A stretch of 64,000 nt of DNA from Actinoplanes regularis. Lineage in GTDB: Bacteria > Actinomycetota > Actinomycetes > Mycobacteriales > Micromonosporaceae. Below are positions 16,416-23,862 of this stretch, piece by piece (position 1 is the first letter of the stretch; each line of letters opens with the position of its first letter). A model generated the notes under the pieces. It did no database searches. It was not told the origin of the DNA and worked only from the letters and a program-made list of their open reading frames with translations. The stretch covers positions 124,001 through 188,000 of the forward strand of contig NZ_FZNR01000002.1 of the NCBI RefSeq assembly GCF_900188005.1, read 5' to 3'. Made by a program: the position numbers and the translations under genes.

Positions 16416-18979
16416 GCCTGCCACCGATCGATCCCGCGGTCACCGCCGAGGCGGTCGCCGCACTCCCCGCCCGGCTGCGCAAACGCCTCGACGAGGTGCT
16501 CCCGCAGGTCTCCGCCTGGCCGGTCGGGAGCGGGGACGGCAGCGTCACGGTCCGGCCCGACGACAAGACGACGGTCACGCTGCGAGTGCCGGTCACCACG
16601 CCGGAGGAGGCCACCTGCGATTGCCTGCTGGCACCCCGCTGTCTGCACCGCGCCGCAGTCCTGAGCGCCGCACCGATCCTCACGGCCCAACCGGAACCGC
16701 CAAACATCCCGGCGGATCCCGGACCGCCGGAGACGCCGGCCTCCGTGACACCTCCCGGACCCGCGGCCGCGCAACTCACCGCGACACCCCCAGAATCCAC
16801 GACCGCGCAGGTCACAGCGACGTCTCCACAACCGACGACCGCACAGACCACCGCGACACCCCAACAACCAACGACCGCACAAGCCACCGCGACGTCTCCA
16901 CAACCGACGACCGCACAGACCACCGCGACACCCCAACAACCAACGACCGCACAAGCCACCGCGGCGCCTCCACAACCAACGACCGCACAAGCCACCACGA
17001 CGTCTCCACAACCGACGACCGCACAGACCACCGCGACACCCCTACAACCGACGACCGTGCAAGTCACCGCGGCGCCTCCGAAACCCAAGACCGCGCAGGT
17101 CACTGCGGCACAGCGGAGTGCGGCCGGCGACTTGTGGGCAGCGGGCGCCGCAGTGCTTGTCAACGGCGTTTCCGGGGCGGGCGCCGTGGCCCAGGCCGAC
17201 CTGTTGCGGGCGGTGCACCAGGCGCGCGCGACCGGGTTGCACGGCCCGGCGGCATCCGCGATCCGGGTGGTCGAGCGGCTGCGGAACGGACGCCGGGAGG
17301 ATCCCGCGTTCCGGCTGGCCGATCTCACCGACGACCTGCGGGAACTGCTCAGCGCCTGCCACCGGCTGATGTCCGGCGACGGCAGCGTGGCCGGTGTCGC
17401 CCGCCGGGACTACGAACCGGTCGGTGATCTGCGCCTGTTCGGCCTGTTCTGCGAGCCGGTGCGAGCCGCGACCGGCCATGCCGGCGCGGCGACCTACCTG
17501 GCCGACGGCAAGGGACGGCTGTGGGTGATCTCCGATGTACGACCCGCCGTCGAGCCCGCCACCGCGGCTGCGGTCCGATCCTCGGTCGACCTCGGTGAGG
17601 TGCGGCTCAGCCACCACGCTCTGGCCCGCGCCGGCCTGCGGGCGGTCAACGCGCACGCCTCCGCCACCGGCAGACTCAGTCACGGCCGCGCGCGCCAGGC
17701 GGTGTCCGCTTCCGGCACCGGATGGTTCGACCCGCCGCTCGACCAACTCTGGCAGGCTGATCCCGGCGATCAGGCCGCACGCTGGCTGGCCGCCACCGCC
17801 CTCCCGGCACACGAGCGCCCGGCCCCGCACGACCTCGCCTTCCTCGAAGGCACCATCATCGGCGCCGACCAGCGTGGCCTACTGCTGGCCATCAATCGGC
17901 ACCATCCGGCGCCAGCCACCGACCGGCACGCCCCGCCACCGCCCATCGACCGCCACGACCCGCCCCCAACCACCGACCGACACAATCCGACGCCAGCCAC
18001 CGGTCGACACGACCCAGCCGACCGCCACAACCCACCCCCAACCACCGACCGACACAATCCGACGCCAGCCACCGGACGTCACGACCCAACCGACCGCCAC
18101 GACCCACCCCCAGCCACTGATCGACACGATCCGGCGCCGGCTGCTGGTCGGCACCATCTGGTCGTCGTGGTCGCCGCGCCGCACGAGGACCGGGCCCTGC
18201 CCTACATCAACAACCTGCGGCTCCTCGCCAGGCACGGTGTGGGGCAGCGGATCCGGTTGATCGGCCGGTTCACCGGCCCCCGCCGGGTCGATGGCCTGGC
18301 CTTCGCCGCGCCGTGGCTCCCGGTCGGGCACGGCGGCCACGTCGACCTCGGCGCTACCGTCCTGGCCCGCGCCGATCTCGCCGACCACTCCGCCCGATCG
18401 CCTCTGGATGATGCCGACTGCTCCGCCCGATCGCCCATGGACGGAGCCGACAGCTCCTTCCGAACACCCATGGACGGAGCCAGCCGCTCACCCCGGTCCC
18501 CCATGGACGGAGCCAGCCGCTCCCCGCAGTCACCCACGAACGGAGCCGACCGTTCATCCGGGCCGGTTGCGGATGGAGACAGCCATGGGGCGACACCGGA
18601 CGAACCGGGCGGGGATGGAACTGATTATCAGGCGCTGCCGGGGAGTTGGGCCGCGAGCGTCGGCGGCGACCCGGCCGGGATCACGGCGCCGCCCCTTCAT
18701 CTGCTGCGCCATCAGGTCGAACGGGTCGTGGCCGCAGGCCGGGCGGTTCTGCTGTCCGGGGTGGGCGACGACACCCGCCGCCTCGCCGCCGCCCACCTCG
18801 GCACGGCGAGCGCGGTCCTCACCGGGCTGGGGGCGGCCGGGACACGGCGTACCCGGGATGTCTTCGGCCGCCTGGACCCGCACGACGCGCACCATTTCGC
18901 GCGCGCCTGGCTGACCGCGGCGGTCTACGAGCACGCCGCCACGCAAGAGGCCACCCGCCTCGCCTGGACGCAGCAGTGA
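16412..18979 (+). CDS. SWIM zinc-finger protein with three internal repeat arrays (YehQ-like)
   Basis: An 855-residue protein starting at an ATG that overlaps the preceding stop (ATGA). Near the N-terminus it has a SWIM zinc-finger signature C-x-C-x5-C-x-H (C69, C71, C77, H79); SWIM domains bind nucleic acid or protein. Globular segments follow at about residues 235-490, 580-660 and 740-855, separated by three low-complexity arrays: a 12-residue Thr/Ala/Gln/Pro repeat, a 24-residue His/Asp/Pro repeat and an 11-residue Ser/Pro/Met/Asp repeat. Position at the end of the MoxR-VWA operon matches YehQ in E. coli. The globular blocks (for example DLRLFGLFCEPVRAATG and LGEVRLSHHALARAGLRA) fit the family; the arrays look like lineage-specific insertions into linkers. 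Exact role unknown; nucleic acid contact is a family-level guess. Confidence 0.8.
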   Translation: MSLPPIDPAVTAEAVAALPARLRKRLDEVLPQVSAWPVGSGDGSVTVRPDDKTTVTLRVPVTTPEEATCDCLLAPRCLHRAAVLSAAPILTAQPEPPNIPADPGPPETPASVTPPGPAAAQLTATPPESTTAQVTATSPQPTTAQTTATPQQPTTAQATATSPQPTTAQTTATPQQPTTAQATAAPPQPTTAQATTTSPQPTTAQTTATPLQPTTVQVTAAPPKPKTAQVTAAQRSAAGDLWAAGAAVLVNGVSGAGAVAQADLLRAVHQARATGLHGPAASAIRVVERLRNGRREDPAFRLADLTDDLRELLSACHRLMSGDGSVAGVARRDYEPVGDLRLFGLFCEPVRAATGHAGAATYLADGKGRLWVISDVRPAVEPATAAAVRSSVDLGEVRLSHHALARAGLRAVNAHASATGRLSHGRARQAVSASGTGWFDPPLDQLWQADPGDQAARWLAATALPAHERPAPHDLAFLEGTIIGADQRGLLLAINRHHPAPATDRHAPPPPIDRHDPPPTTDRHNPTPATGRHDPADRHNPPPTTDRHNPTPATGRHDPTDRHDPPPATDRHDPAPAAGRHHLVVVVAAPHEDRALPYINNLRLLARHGVGQRIRLIGRFTGPRRVDGLAFAAPWLPVGHGGHVDLGATVLARADLADHSARSPLDDADCSARSPMDGADSSFRTPMDGASRSPRSPMDGASRSPQSPTNGADRSSGPVADGDSHGATPDEPGGDGTDYQALPGSWAASVGGDPAGITAPPLHLLRHQVERVVAAGRAVLLSGVGDDTRRLAAAHLGTASAVLTGLGAAGTRRTRDVFGRLDPHDAHHFARAWLTAAVYEHAATQEATRLAWTQQ
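16790..17113 (+). repeat. 36-bp in-frame minisatellite, nine units
   Basis: Nine 36-base units encode 12-residue copies of the form PQPTTAQTTATP / QQPTTAQATATS. Adjacent units alternate, so the real period over much of the array is 72 bases (24 residues). The tract is richer in A and C than its surroundings and creates a long open but meaningless frame on the opposite strand. Predicted to be an unstructured, Thr-rich spacer directly after the SWIM motif. Confidence 0.93.
17898..18155 (+). repeat. 72-bp in-frame repeat, His/Asp/Pro-rich
   Basis: Imperfect repeats of the pattern TDRHNPTPATGRHDP with a 72-base period are most exact between about 17962 and 18110, and decay at both edges. The encoded peptide carries a regular RH-D/N-P spacing, giving more than ten RH pairs, an unusual and possibly metal-binding composition. 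Confidence 0.88.
18391..18555 (+). repeat. 33-bp in-frame minisatellite, five units
   Basis: Five 33-base units encode 11-residue copies around SPMDGASRSPR. Units 3 and 4 are closest to each other; units 1 and 5 have drifted. It is the third array in the SWIM protein and has a different unit length and sequence from the other two, so it arose independently. Confidence 0.9.
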
Positions 18980-19059
18980 TCGGGCCATTTTGGAGACCCA
19001 CCACCCGGCCCGCTCACTGGACCCAACCCACCCACTGGCCCCGGCCGACCCACCCAACC

Positions 19060-19231
19060 CGCCGGCTGACCCGGGCCGACCCACCGGGCCCACCAACTGA
19101 CCCCGGCCAACCCACCCGGACCACCAACTGACCCCGGCCAACCCACCCGGCCCACCAACTGACCCCGGCCAACCCACCCGGACCACCAACTGACCCCGGC
19201 CAACCCACCCGGACCACCAACTGACCCCGGC
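19060..19231. repeat. 31-bp non-coding tandem array between convergent genes
   Basis: Four full copies (19094-19217) plus partial flanking copies of a 31-base unit containing CAACTGACCCCGGCCAAC followed by CCACCCGGACCAC. More decayed copies reach back to about 19015. The unit is not a multiple of three and lies in the 293-base gap (18980-19272) between the SWIM gene stop and the stop of the opposing acyl-CoA dehydrogenase. On the minus strand each unit holds several runs of three or four G. No gene or standard terminator is otherwise visible in this gap. Confidence 0.95.
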
Positions 19232-19272
19232 GAGGATCCCGGCCGGGCCGCTCGGCGGTCCTGGCCGGGGTG

Positions 19273-20361
19273 TCAGAGGCCGTACGTCTTGCCGATGATG
19301 TCCCGCTGGATCTCGCTCGTCCCGCCGTAGATGGTCGAGACCAGCGTGGCCCGGACATGCCGCTCCATGTCGTACTCGGTCGCATACCCGTAGCCGCCCA
19401 TCATCTGCATGCCGGCCAGCGCGACCTCCTTCGCCACCTCCGTCGTCTTCAGCTTGGCCATCGAGCTCTCCCGCGCCAGCACCCGCCCCGGCTCCCGATC
19501 GGCCAGCGCGGCCACCCGGTAGACCAGCAGCCGGCAACACTCGATCTCGGTGGCCAGGTCCGCGATCCGGTGCCGCTGCACCTGGAACGTCCCGATCGGC
19601 CGCCCGAACTGCTTCCGTTCGCGGATGTAGGCGAGCGCGTCGTCGAAGGCCCGCTGTGCCGTCCCCAGCATCAGGGCCGCCAGGATCAGGCGTTCCAGGT
19701 TGAGCCCGGCCATCAGCTGACGCCACCCCTGACCGATCGCGCCGACCACCGCGTCCGCCGGCACCACGCAGTCGGTGAAGTAGAGGTCGTTGACCTCGCG
19801 GCCGCCCATCGTGTCGATCCCGCTGATCCGCAGCCCAGGCGTCCCCGTCGGCACCAGCAGCATGGTCAGCCCGTCGTGGTCGCCCGGGCTGCCGGAGGTC
19901 CGCGCCACCAGCAGGATCGCGTCCGCGAAGTGGGCGTTGGAGCACCACGTCTTCTGCCCGTTGATCACCCAGGTGCCGTCCGCGCCGGGTGTGGCCCGGC
20001 AGGCGAGGGCGGCGACGTCGCTTCCGGCCTCCGGTTCGGACATCGCGATCGAGAAGGTACGCCCGTCGGCGAGGCCGCCGCACACCGTCGCCTGCTGCTG
20101 CTCGCTGCCGAACCGCCGCACCGCACCGGCCACGATGGCCGAGGTGGCGAAACCGCCGATGGGCGCCATCCCGTACGCCGTCTGCTCCAGAAACAGGCAC
20201 GTGTCGACCAGACACGACTCGGTCACGCCGAGCCAGCCGAGCGCCGCCATCTTCTCGTAGACGGTCTGATCGTGCGGGTGCGTGACCCACTGCTCCCGCT
20301 TGCAGAAGTCGGCGACCGCCGCCGCGAAGTCGCGCTGCTCATCCGTAAAGTCAAGATCCAT
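19273..20361 (-). CDS. Acyl-CoA dehydrogenase
   Basis: A 362-residue flavoenzyme that introduces the alpha-beta double bond in an acyl-CoA. The ATG with AGGAAAGG upstream is preferred over a longer in-frame start lying in the promoter. FAD/substrate motifs are present: SIAMSEPEAGSDVAAL (about 104-119), TWVINGQKTWCSNA, the RERKQFGRPIGTFQ block and the C-terminal YGGTSEIQRDIIGK. The Glu found in YEGT of medium-chain enzymes is replaced by Gly; instead a Glu lies in GLNLERLILA (E223), the place of the base in isovaleryl-CoA and long-chain enzymes, so activity is likely. It is divergent from an aldehyde dehydrogenase across an 87-base shared promoter region. Physiological substrate unknown. Confidence 0.88.
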   Translation of the reverse strand: MDLDFTDEQRDFAAAVADFCKREQWVTHPHDQTVYEKMAALGWLGVTESCLVDTCLFLEQTAYGMAPIGGFATSAIVAGAVRRFGSEQQQATVCGGLADGRTFSIAMSEPEAGSDVAALACRATPGADGTWVINGQKTWCSNAHFADAILLVARTSGSPGDHDGLTMLLVPTGTPGLRISGIDTMGGREVNDLYFTDCVVPADAVVGAIGQGWRQLMAGLNLERLILAALMLGTAQRAFDDALAYIRERKQFGRPIGTFQVQRHRIADLATEIECCRLLVYRVAALADREPGRVLARESSMAKLKTTEVAKEVALAGMQMMGGYGYATEYDMERHVRATLVSTIYGGTSEIQRDIIGKTYGL

Positions 20362-20391
20362 ATCAATCCCTTTCCTGTGATCACCTGGGGA

Positions 20392-20423
20392 TTGACATCG
20401 AACGTAACATATCAAATATCAAA
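20392..20423 (+). promoter_or_regulatory. Candidate promoter and direct-repeat operator between divergent dehydrogenases
   Basis: TTGACA (20392-20397) is followed at 17 bases by AATATC (20415-20420), a plausible sigma-70-type promoter for the aldehyde dehydrogenase. The A+T-rich stretch from about 20410 contains two direct copies of ATATCAA, overlapping the -10. A regulator binding here could control both divergent genes; which regulator is not known, although the FCD-GntR gene next door is a candidate. Confidence 0.45.
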
Positions 20424-20448
20424 TCTAGCGAGCTCGAGGAGACGTCAC

Positions 20449-21858
20449 ATGGCCGACGTGGCAGCCGCGGTGAGCCAGGCCCGTGAAGCGGCCGCCTGGT
20501 GGTCCGGCCTCAGCTTCCAAGATCGAGGAACGCGCCTGCTGCGCTGGAAGCGGCACCTCGCCGCCCACTGCGACGGTCTCGCCGACGTGATCCGCGCCGA
20601 GACCGGCAAGCCGCACGGCGACGCCCTCCTCGAGGTGATGCTCGCCGTGGAGCACCTGGACTGGGCCGCCCGCAACGCCCGGCGCGTGCTGCGGCGCCGC
20701 CGGGTCCGTTCCGGCCTGCTCGCCGCCGATCACGGCGCCGCGCTCGAATACCGGCCGCTCGGCGTGATCGGCGCGATCGGCCCGTGGAACTATCCGGTCT
20801 ACACGCCGCTCGGCTCGATCTCCTACGCCCTCGCCGCCGGCAACGCGGTCGTCTTCAAACCCAGCGAGCACACCCCCAGGACCGGCCTCTGGCTGGCCGA
20901 GGCATGGTCAGAATCGGTCCCGGAGCAGCCGGTGCTGCAGGTGGTGACCGGTGCCGGGGAGACCGGCGCGGCGCTCTGCCGGTCCGGCGTCGACAAGATC
21001 GCCTTCACCGGCTCGGCGGCGACCGCGCGGAAGGTCATGGCCGCCTGCGCGGAGACTTTGACGCCGCTGGTGGTCGAGGGCGGCGGTAAGGACGCGATGA
21101 TCGTGGCCGCGGACGCGGATCTGGACGCCGCCGCCGAGGCGGCCGCGTTCGGCGGCTTCGGCAACGCCGGGCAGACCTGCGCCGGCGTCGAGCGGATCTA
21201 CGTCGAGCGCGGTGTCCACCAGGCGTTCCTGGCCAAGCTCGCGGCGATCGCCGAAGACCTGCGGCCCGGAGATCAAGAGAGTTCGCCGTACGGCCGGATG
21301 ACCACCCCGGAGCAGCCGGAGATCGTCCGGCGGCACGTGCGGGACGCGATCGACCGGGGTGGCCGGGCGGTCGTCGGTGGCGTCGAGTCGGTGCGACCGC
21401 CGTACATCAGCCCGGTCGTCCTCACCGACGTGCCGGAGGATTCCACGGCCGTCACCGCCGAGACGTTCGGCCCGACCCTGGTGGTCAACCCGGTCGACGA
21501 CCTGGACCAGGCCGTACGCCTGACGAACGCCTCCCGCTACGGCCTCGCCGCGTCGGTCTTCTCCGGCGATCGCCGCAAGGCGATCGGGCTGGCCCGGCGG
21601 CTGCGCGCCGGCGCCGCGTCGATCAACTCGGTGCTGGGGTTCGCCGCGATCCCCGCGCTGCCGTTCGGCGGGAGCGGCGACTCCGGATTCGGCCGGATCC
21701 ACGGCGCGGACGGGCTGCGCGAGTTCAGCCGGGCGCAGTCGGTGGCGTGGCGGCGGTTCCCGGCGCCGATGGCCCTGATGACCTTCGACCGGGATCCGGC
21801 CGTCCTGGCACGCGCCGTGCGCCTGTTCAAAATGCGCCACGCCCGTGGCGGCCGATGA
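20449..21858 (+). CDS. Aldehyde dehydrogenase (NAD(P)-dependent)
   Basis: A 469-residue member of the ALDH superfamily, oxidising an aldehyde to an acid with NAD(P)+. The ATG has GAGGAG about 8 bases upstream. Family marks in order: PLGVIGAIGPWNYPVYTPLG, KPSEHTP, the nucleotide-binding IAFTGSAATARK, the general-base region VVEGGGKDAMIV, and the catalytic Cys in GNAGQTCAGVER; the C-terminal ALPFGGSGDSGFGR is also typical. Substrate cannot be assigned. Divergent from an acyl-CoA dehydrogenase, suggesting joint control of an alkanol/aldehyde or branched-chain acid route. The last 24 bases of the gene are part of an 84-base tandem duplication that continues past the stop codon. Confidence 0.92.
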   Translation: MADVAAAVSQAREAAAWWSGLSFQDRGTRLLRWKRHLAAHCDGLADVIRAETGKPHGDALLEVMLAVEHLDWAARNARRVLRRRRVRSGLLAADHGAALEYRPLGVIGAIGPWNYPVYTPLGSISYALAAGNAVVFKPSEHTPRTGLWLAEAWSESVPEQPVLQVVTGAGETGAALCRSGVDKIAFTGSAATARKVMAACAETLTPLVVEGGGKDAMIVAADADLDAAAEAAAFGGFGNAGQTCAGVERIYVERGVHQAFLAKLAAIAEDLRPGDQESSPYGRMTTPEQPEIVRRHVRDAIDRGGRAVVGGVESVRPPYISPVVLTDVPEDSTAVTAETFGPTLVVNPVDDLDQAVRLTNASRYGLAASVFSGDRRKAIGLARRLRAGAASINSVLGFAAIPALPFGGSGDSGFGRIHGADGLREFSRAQSVAWRRFPAPMALMTFDRDPAVLARAVRLFKMRHARGGR

Positions 21859-22002
21859 AGGCCGCAGAACCACCGCGACCGCAACACGGGCCGACACCAC
21901 ACGATCAACACGCGGCGCCGCCACGCCCATGGCAGCCAATCAAGGCCGCAGAACCACCGCGACCGCAACACAGGCCGACACCACACGGTCAACACGCGGC
22001 GC
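21835..22002 (+). repeat. 84-bp tandem duplication spanning the aldehyde dehydrogenase stop codon
   Basis: Two adjacent 84-base copies (21835-21918 and 21919-22002). The first includes the last codons and TGA of the aldehyde dehydrogenase; in the second the TGA is changed so the copy has no stop at that place. The copies differ at only a few bases. It occupies most of the 179-base gap before the opposing GntR gene. Confidence 0.92.
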
Positions 22003-22037
22003 GGTGGGGATCGCCGTCGTTCGGGGCGGGGCGGCTG

Positions 22038-22685
22038 TCAGTCCCAGATCCCCAGGCCACGAAGGTGCTTGACCAGCAGGTCGGCGCCGTCGGTGAAGTG
22101 CCGGGCCATCGCCGCACGGGCCGCCCCCGGGTCCTTCGCCGCGAACGCCGCCAGCAACGCCTGATGATCGGCCCGCATGGCCTCCCGCCAGCCCGAGTCG
22201 GCGGCGTAGAAACGGGCCGGCGTATACCGCGTCGCCACGTGCAGGAACCAGCTCAACTTCCGGGCCTGCGCCATCCGGTTGATGGTCCGGTGGAATTCGT
22301 ACTCCAGCTGCTCGATCTCGCCCACCTTGCGGGTGCGGGCGGCCCGCTGCAACGCCCGGTCGGCCAGCGCCAGCTCGTCGCGTTCGGTGCCGGTGATCCG
22401 CTCGGCGAGCCGCGCGGCCAGCTCCCCCGCGATGTCGCCCTGCAACCGGAACAGGTCGACGACGTCCTGCTCGGACAGTGGTGCGACGACGTATCCCTTG
22501 CGGGGCTCCAGCTCGACCATGTCCTCGCCGCGCAGGGTGAGCAGCGCCTCGCGGACCGGCGTGATGCTGACTCCGAGCTGGGCGGCGACCTCCTCCAGCC
22601 GGATCCGCGCGCCGGGGCGCAACTCACCGGACATGATCCGGCCGCGCAGCGCCGCGGCCACCTCGTCGGACAGTTGCGGCCGCAT
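22038..22685 (-). CDS. GntR family transcriptional regulator, FCD type
   Basis: A 215-residue DNA-binding regulator. Residues about 5-66 form the winged helix-turn-helix (LRGRIMSGELRPGARIRLEE, LGVSITPVREALLTL, GYVVAPL) and residues about 75-205 the helical FCD ligand domain with the expected FH..I and D-H pairs (EYEFHRTINRM, MRADHQALLAAF) that bind metal and a small organic acid. Start ATG at 22685 is 85 bases from the divergent MpaB-like gene; it may control that gene, itself, or the dehydrogenase pair behind it. Ligand not predictable from sequence alone. Confidence 0.9.
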   Translation of the reverse strand: MRPQLSDEVAAALRGRIMSGELRPGARIRLEEVAAQLGVSITPVREALLTLRGEDMVELEPRKGYVVAPLSEQDVVDLFRLQGDIAGELAARLAERITGTERDELALADRALQRAARTRKVGEIEQLEYEFHRTINRMAQARKLSWFLHVATRYTPARFYAADSGWREAMRADHQALLAAFAAKDPGAARAAMARHFTDGADLLVKHLRGLGIWD

Positions 22686-22770
22686 GTAGCCACGCTATCA
22701 ACGCCGAGTGGAAAATGACGCGGCCGGGGACGGTGCCGGCGGACGCCGGTGATCGAGGAGAGGATGACCG

Positions 22771-23664
22771 ATGGGACGCCGACGTTATGAGCTGCGCGAC
22801 CGGATCGCCGGGCTGGATCCGGAGCGCGACCACCTGGAGATCTACCAGCTGTCCGCCGGGCGCGAGTTCCCGTGGGACTACACCCGGGCCCTGGAGTTCG
22901 CACTGTTCCGGACGTATTGCGTGCCGAGCATCTCGCGGCTGCTCGCCGCGACGGGCGAGTTCCGGCTCCGGCCGCAGCAGCGGTACGACGACACGTCCCT
23001 GCTGATGGCCGAGATCGCCGCCCACGGGTACGACTCACCGCGCGGCCGCGAGGCCCTCAAGGTGATCAACCGGGCGCACGGACGCTTCGCGATCAGCAAC
23101 GACGACATGCTGTACGTACTGTCGACGTTCGTCTACGACCCGATCGACTGGCTGGAGCGGTACGGCTGGCGGCCGCCGCACGAGCACGAGAAGCTGGCCG
23201 CGTTCCACTACTACCGCGAGGTCGGGAAGCGGATGGGGATTCGCGACATCCCGGCCGGCTACGAGGAGTTCGCCGAGTTCAAACGGGGCTACGAGCAGCA
23301 ACACTTCGTGTTCTCGGAGACCAATCAGAAGATCGGCGAGTACACGGTCGGGCTCTTCGCCGCCTGGTTCCCGGCGTTCCTGCGCCCCGCCGTACGGCTG
23401 GGTGTCCGCGGCATGCTCGACGAACCCATGCTGCGGGCCTTCGGCTTCCCGCCCGCACCGCGCTGGGTCGGCGCGCTGGGTGACTTCGCGCTGCACGCCC
23501 GGGCGTACACCCTGCGCTTCTTCCCACCCCGCCGCGCGTCCGTGCTGGGCGTCTCCCCGCGCAACCGCACCTACCCCGGTTACCCGGAGGGCTACCGCCC
23601 CGCCGACCTGGGCGCCCCCGAACCCTCCGCCGACCTCCCGGCCGAGCACCTGCGCCGCCCTTAG
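22771..23664 (+). CDS. MpaB-type oxygenase / DUF2236 family protein
   Basis: A 297-residue protein of the DUF2236 family, now grouped with fungal MpaB and the rubber oxygenase Lcp-like proteins, in which a haem or other metal centre is held by conserved His residues. Visible family features include RDRIAGLDPERDHLEIYQL at the start, FRTYCVPSISRLLAATGEF, the VINRAHGRFAISNDDMLYVL core and FVYDPIDWLERYGWR. ATG is preceded by GAGGAGAGG. No signal peptide; probably cytoplasmic. Substrate unknown. It is divergent from the GntR regulator, which is the likely controller. Confidence 0.8.
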   Translation: MGRRRYELRDRIAGLDPERDHLEIYQLSAGREFPWDYTRALEFALFRTYCVPSISRLLAATGEFRLRPQQRYDDTSLLMAEIAAHGYDSPRGREALKVINRAHGRFAISNDDMLYVLSTFVYDPIDWLERYGWRPPHEHEKLAAFHYYREVGKRMGIRDIPAGYEEFAEFKRGYEQQHFVFSETNQKIGEYTVGLFAAWFPAFLRPAVRLGVRGMLDEPMLRAFGFPPAPRWVGALGDFALHARAYTLRFFPPRRASVLGVSPRNRTYPGYPEGYRPADLGAPEPSADLPAEHLRRP

Positions 23665-23768
23665 CGTCCGAAGCCGACGGCCCGGACTCTCTCACCCCCG
23701 TACTCCCACTGACGCCGCCGGGTCGAATCGGGATCGCGCTCCGGTGCTCGCGGGCCGCGATACTCGGA

Positions 23769-23800
23769 GGTACGGCGCATAAAAGGCACGGCGCATGAAA
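23769..23800 (+). repeat. Two 16-bp direct repeats upstream of an ECF sigma factor
   Basis: GGTACGGCGCATAAAA is followed directly by GGCACGGCGCATGAAA, two differences in 16 bases. The pair ends 62 bases before the sigma-factor ATG, in a 198-base gap (23665-23862) with no other recognised element. Head-to-tail sites of this size could be bound by a regulator or a sigma factor. Confidence 0.6.
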
Positions 23801-23862
23801 AGATTTCCTCTCGGCGGTAAGGATCGGCTCGCCGCCCGACATGAACATGTCGAGGAGGGCCG

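Noticed and set aside
13539..16424. Minus-strand frame of 961 codons opposite the DUF5682-VWA gene
   Set aside because: Same shadow effect; the plus strand carries the MIDAS motif and overlapping operon starts.
16195..17328. Minus-strand frame with Val/Cys/Gly repeats opposite the SWIM gene
   Set aside because: The repeat is a by-product of the 36-bp array on the plus strand; no start signal or family resemblance.
1163..18979. Assignment of the MoxR-VWA operon to the ternary VMAP conflict systems or to RavA-ViaA
   Set aside because: The DUF4132, DUF5682 and SWIM partners match the YehL group; no VMAP effector or protease domain and no ViaA-like protein was seen.
19015..19231. CRISPR array
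   Set aside because: Repeats are contiguous with no unique spacers and no cas gene is nearby; it is a minisatellite.
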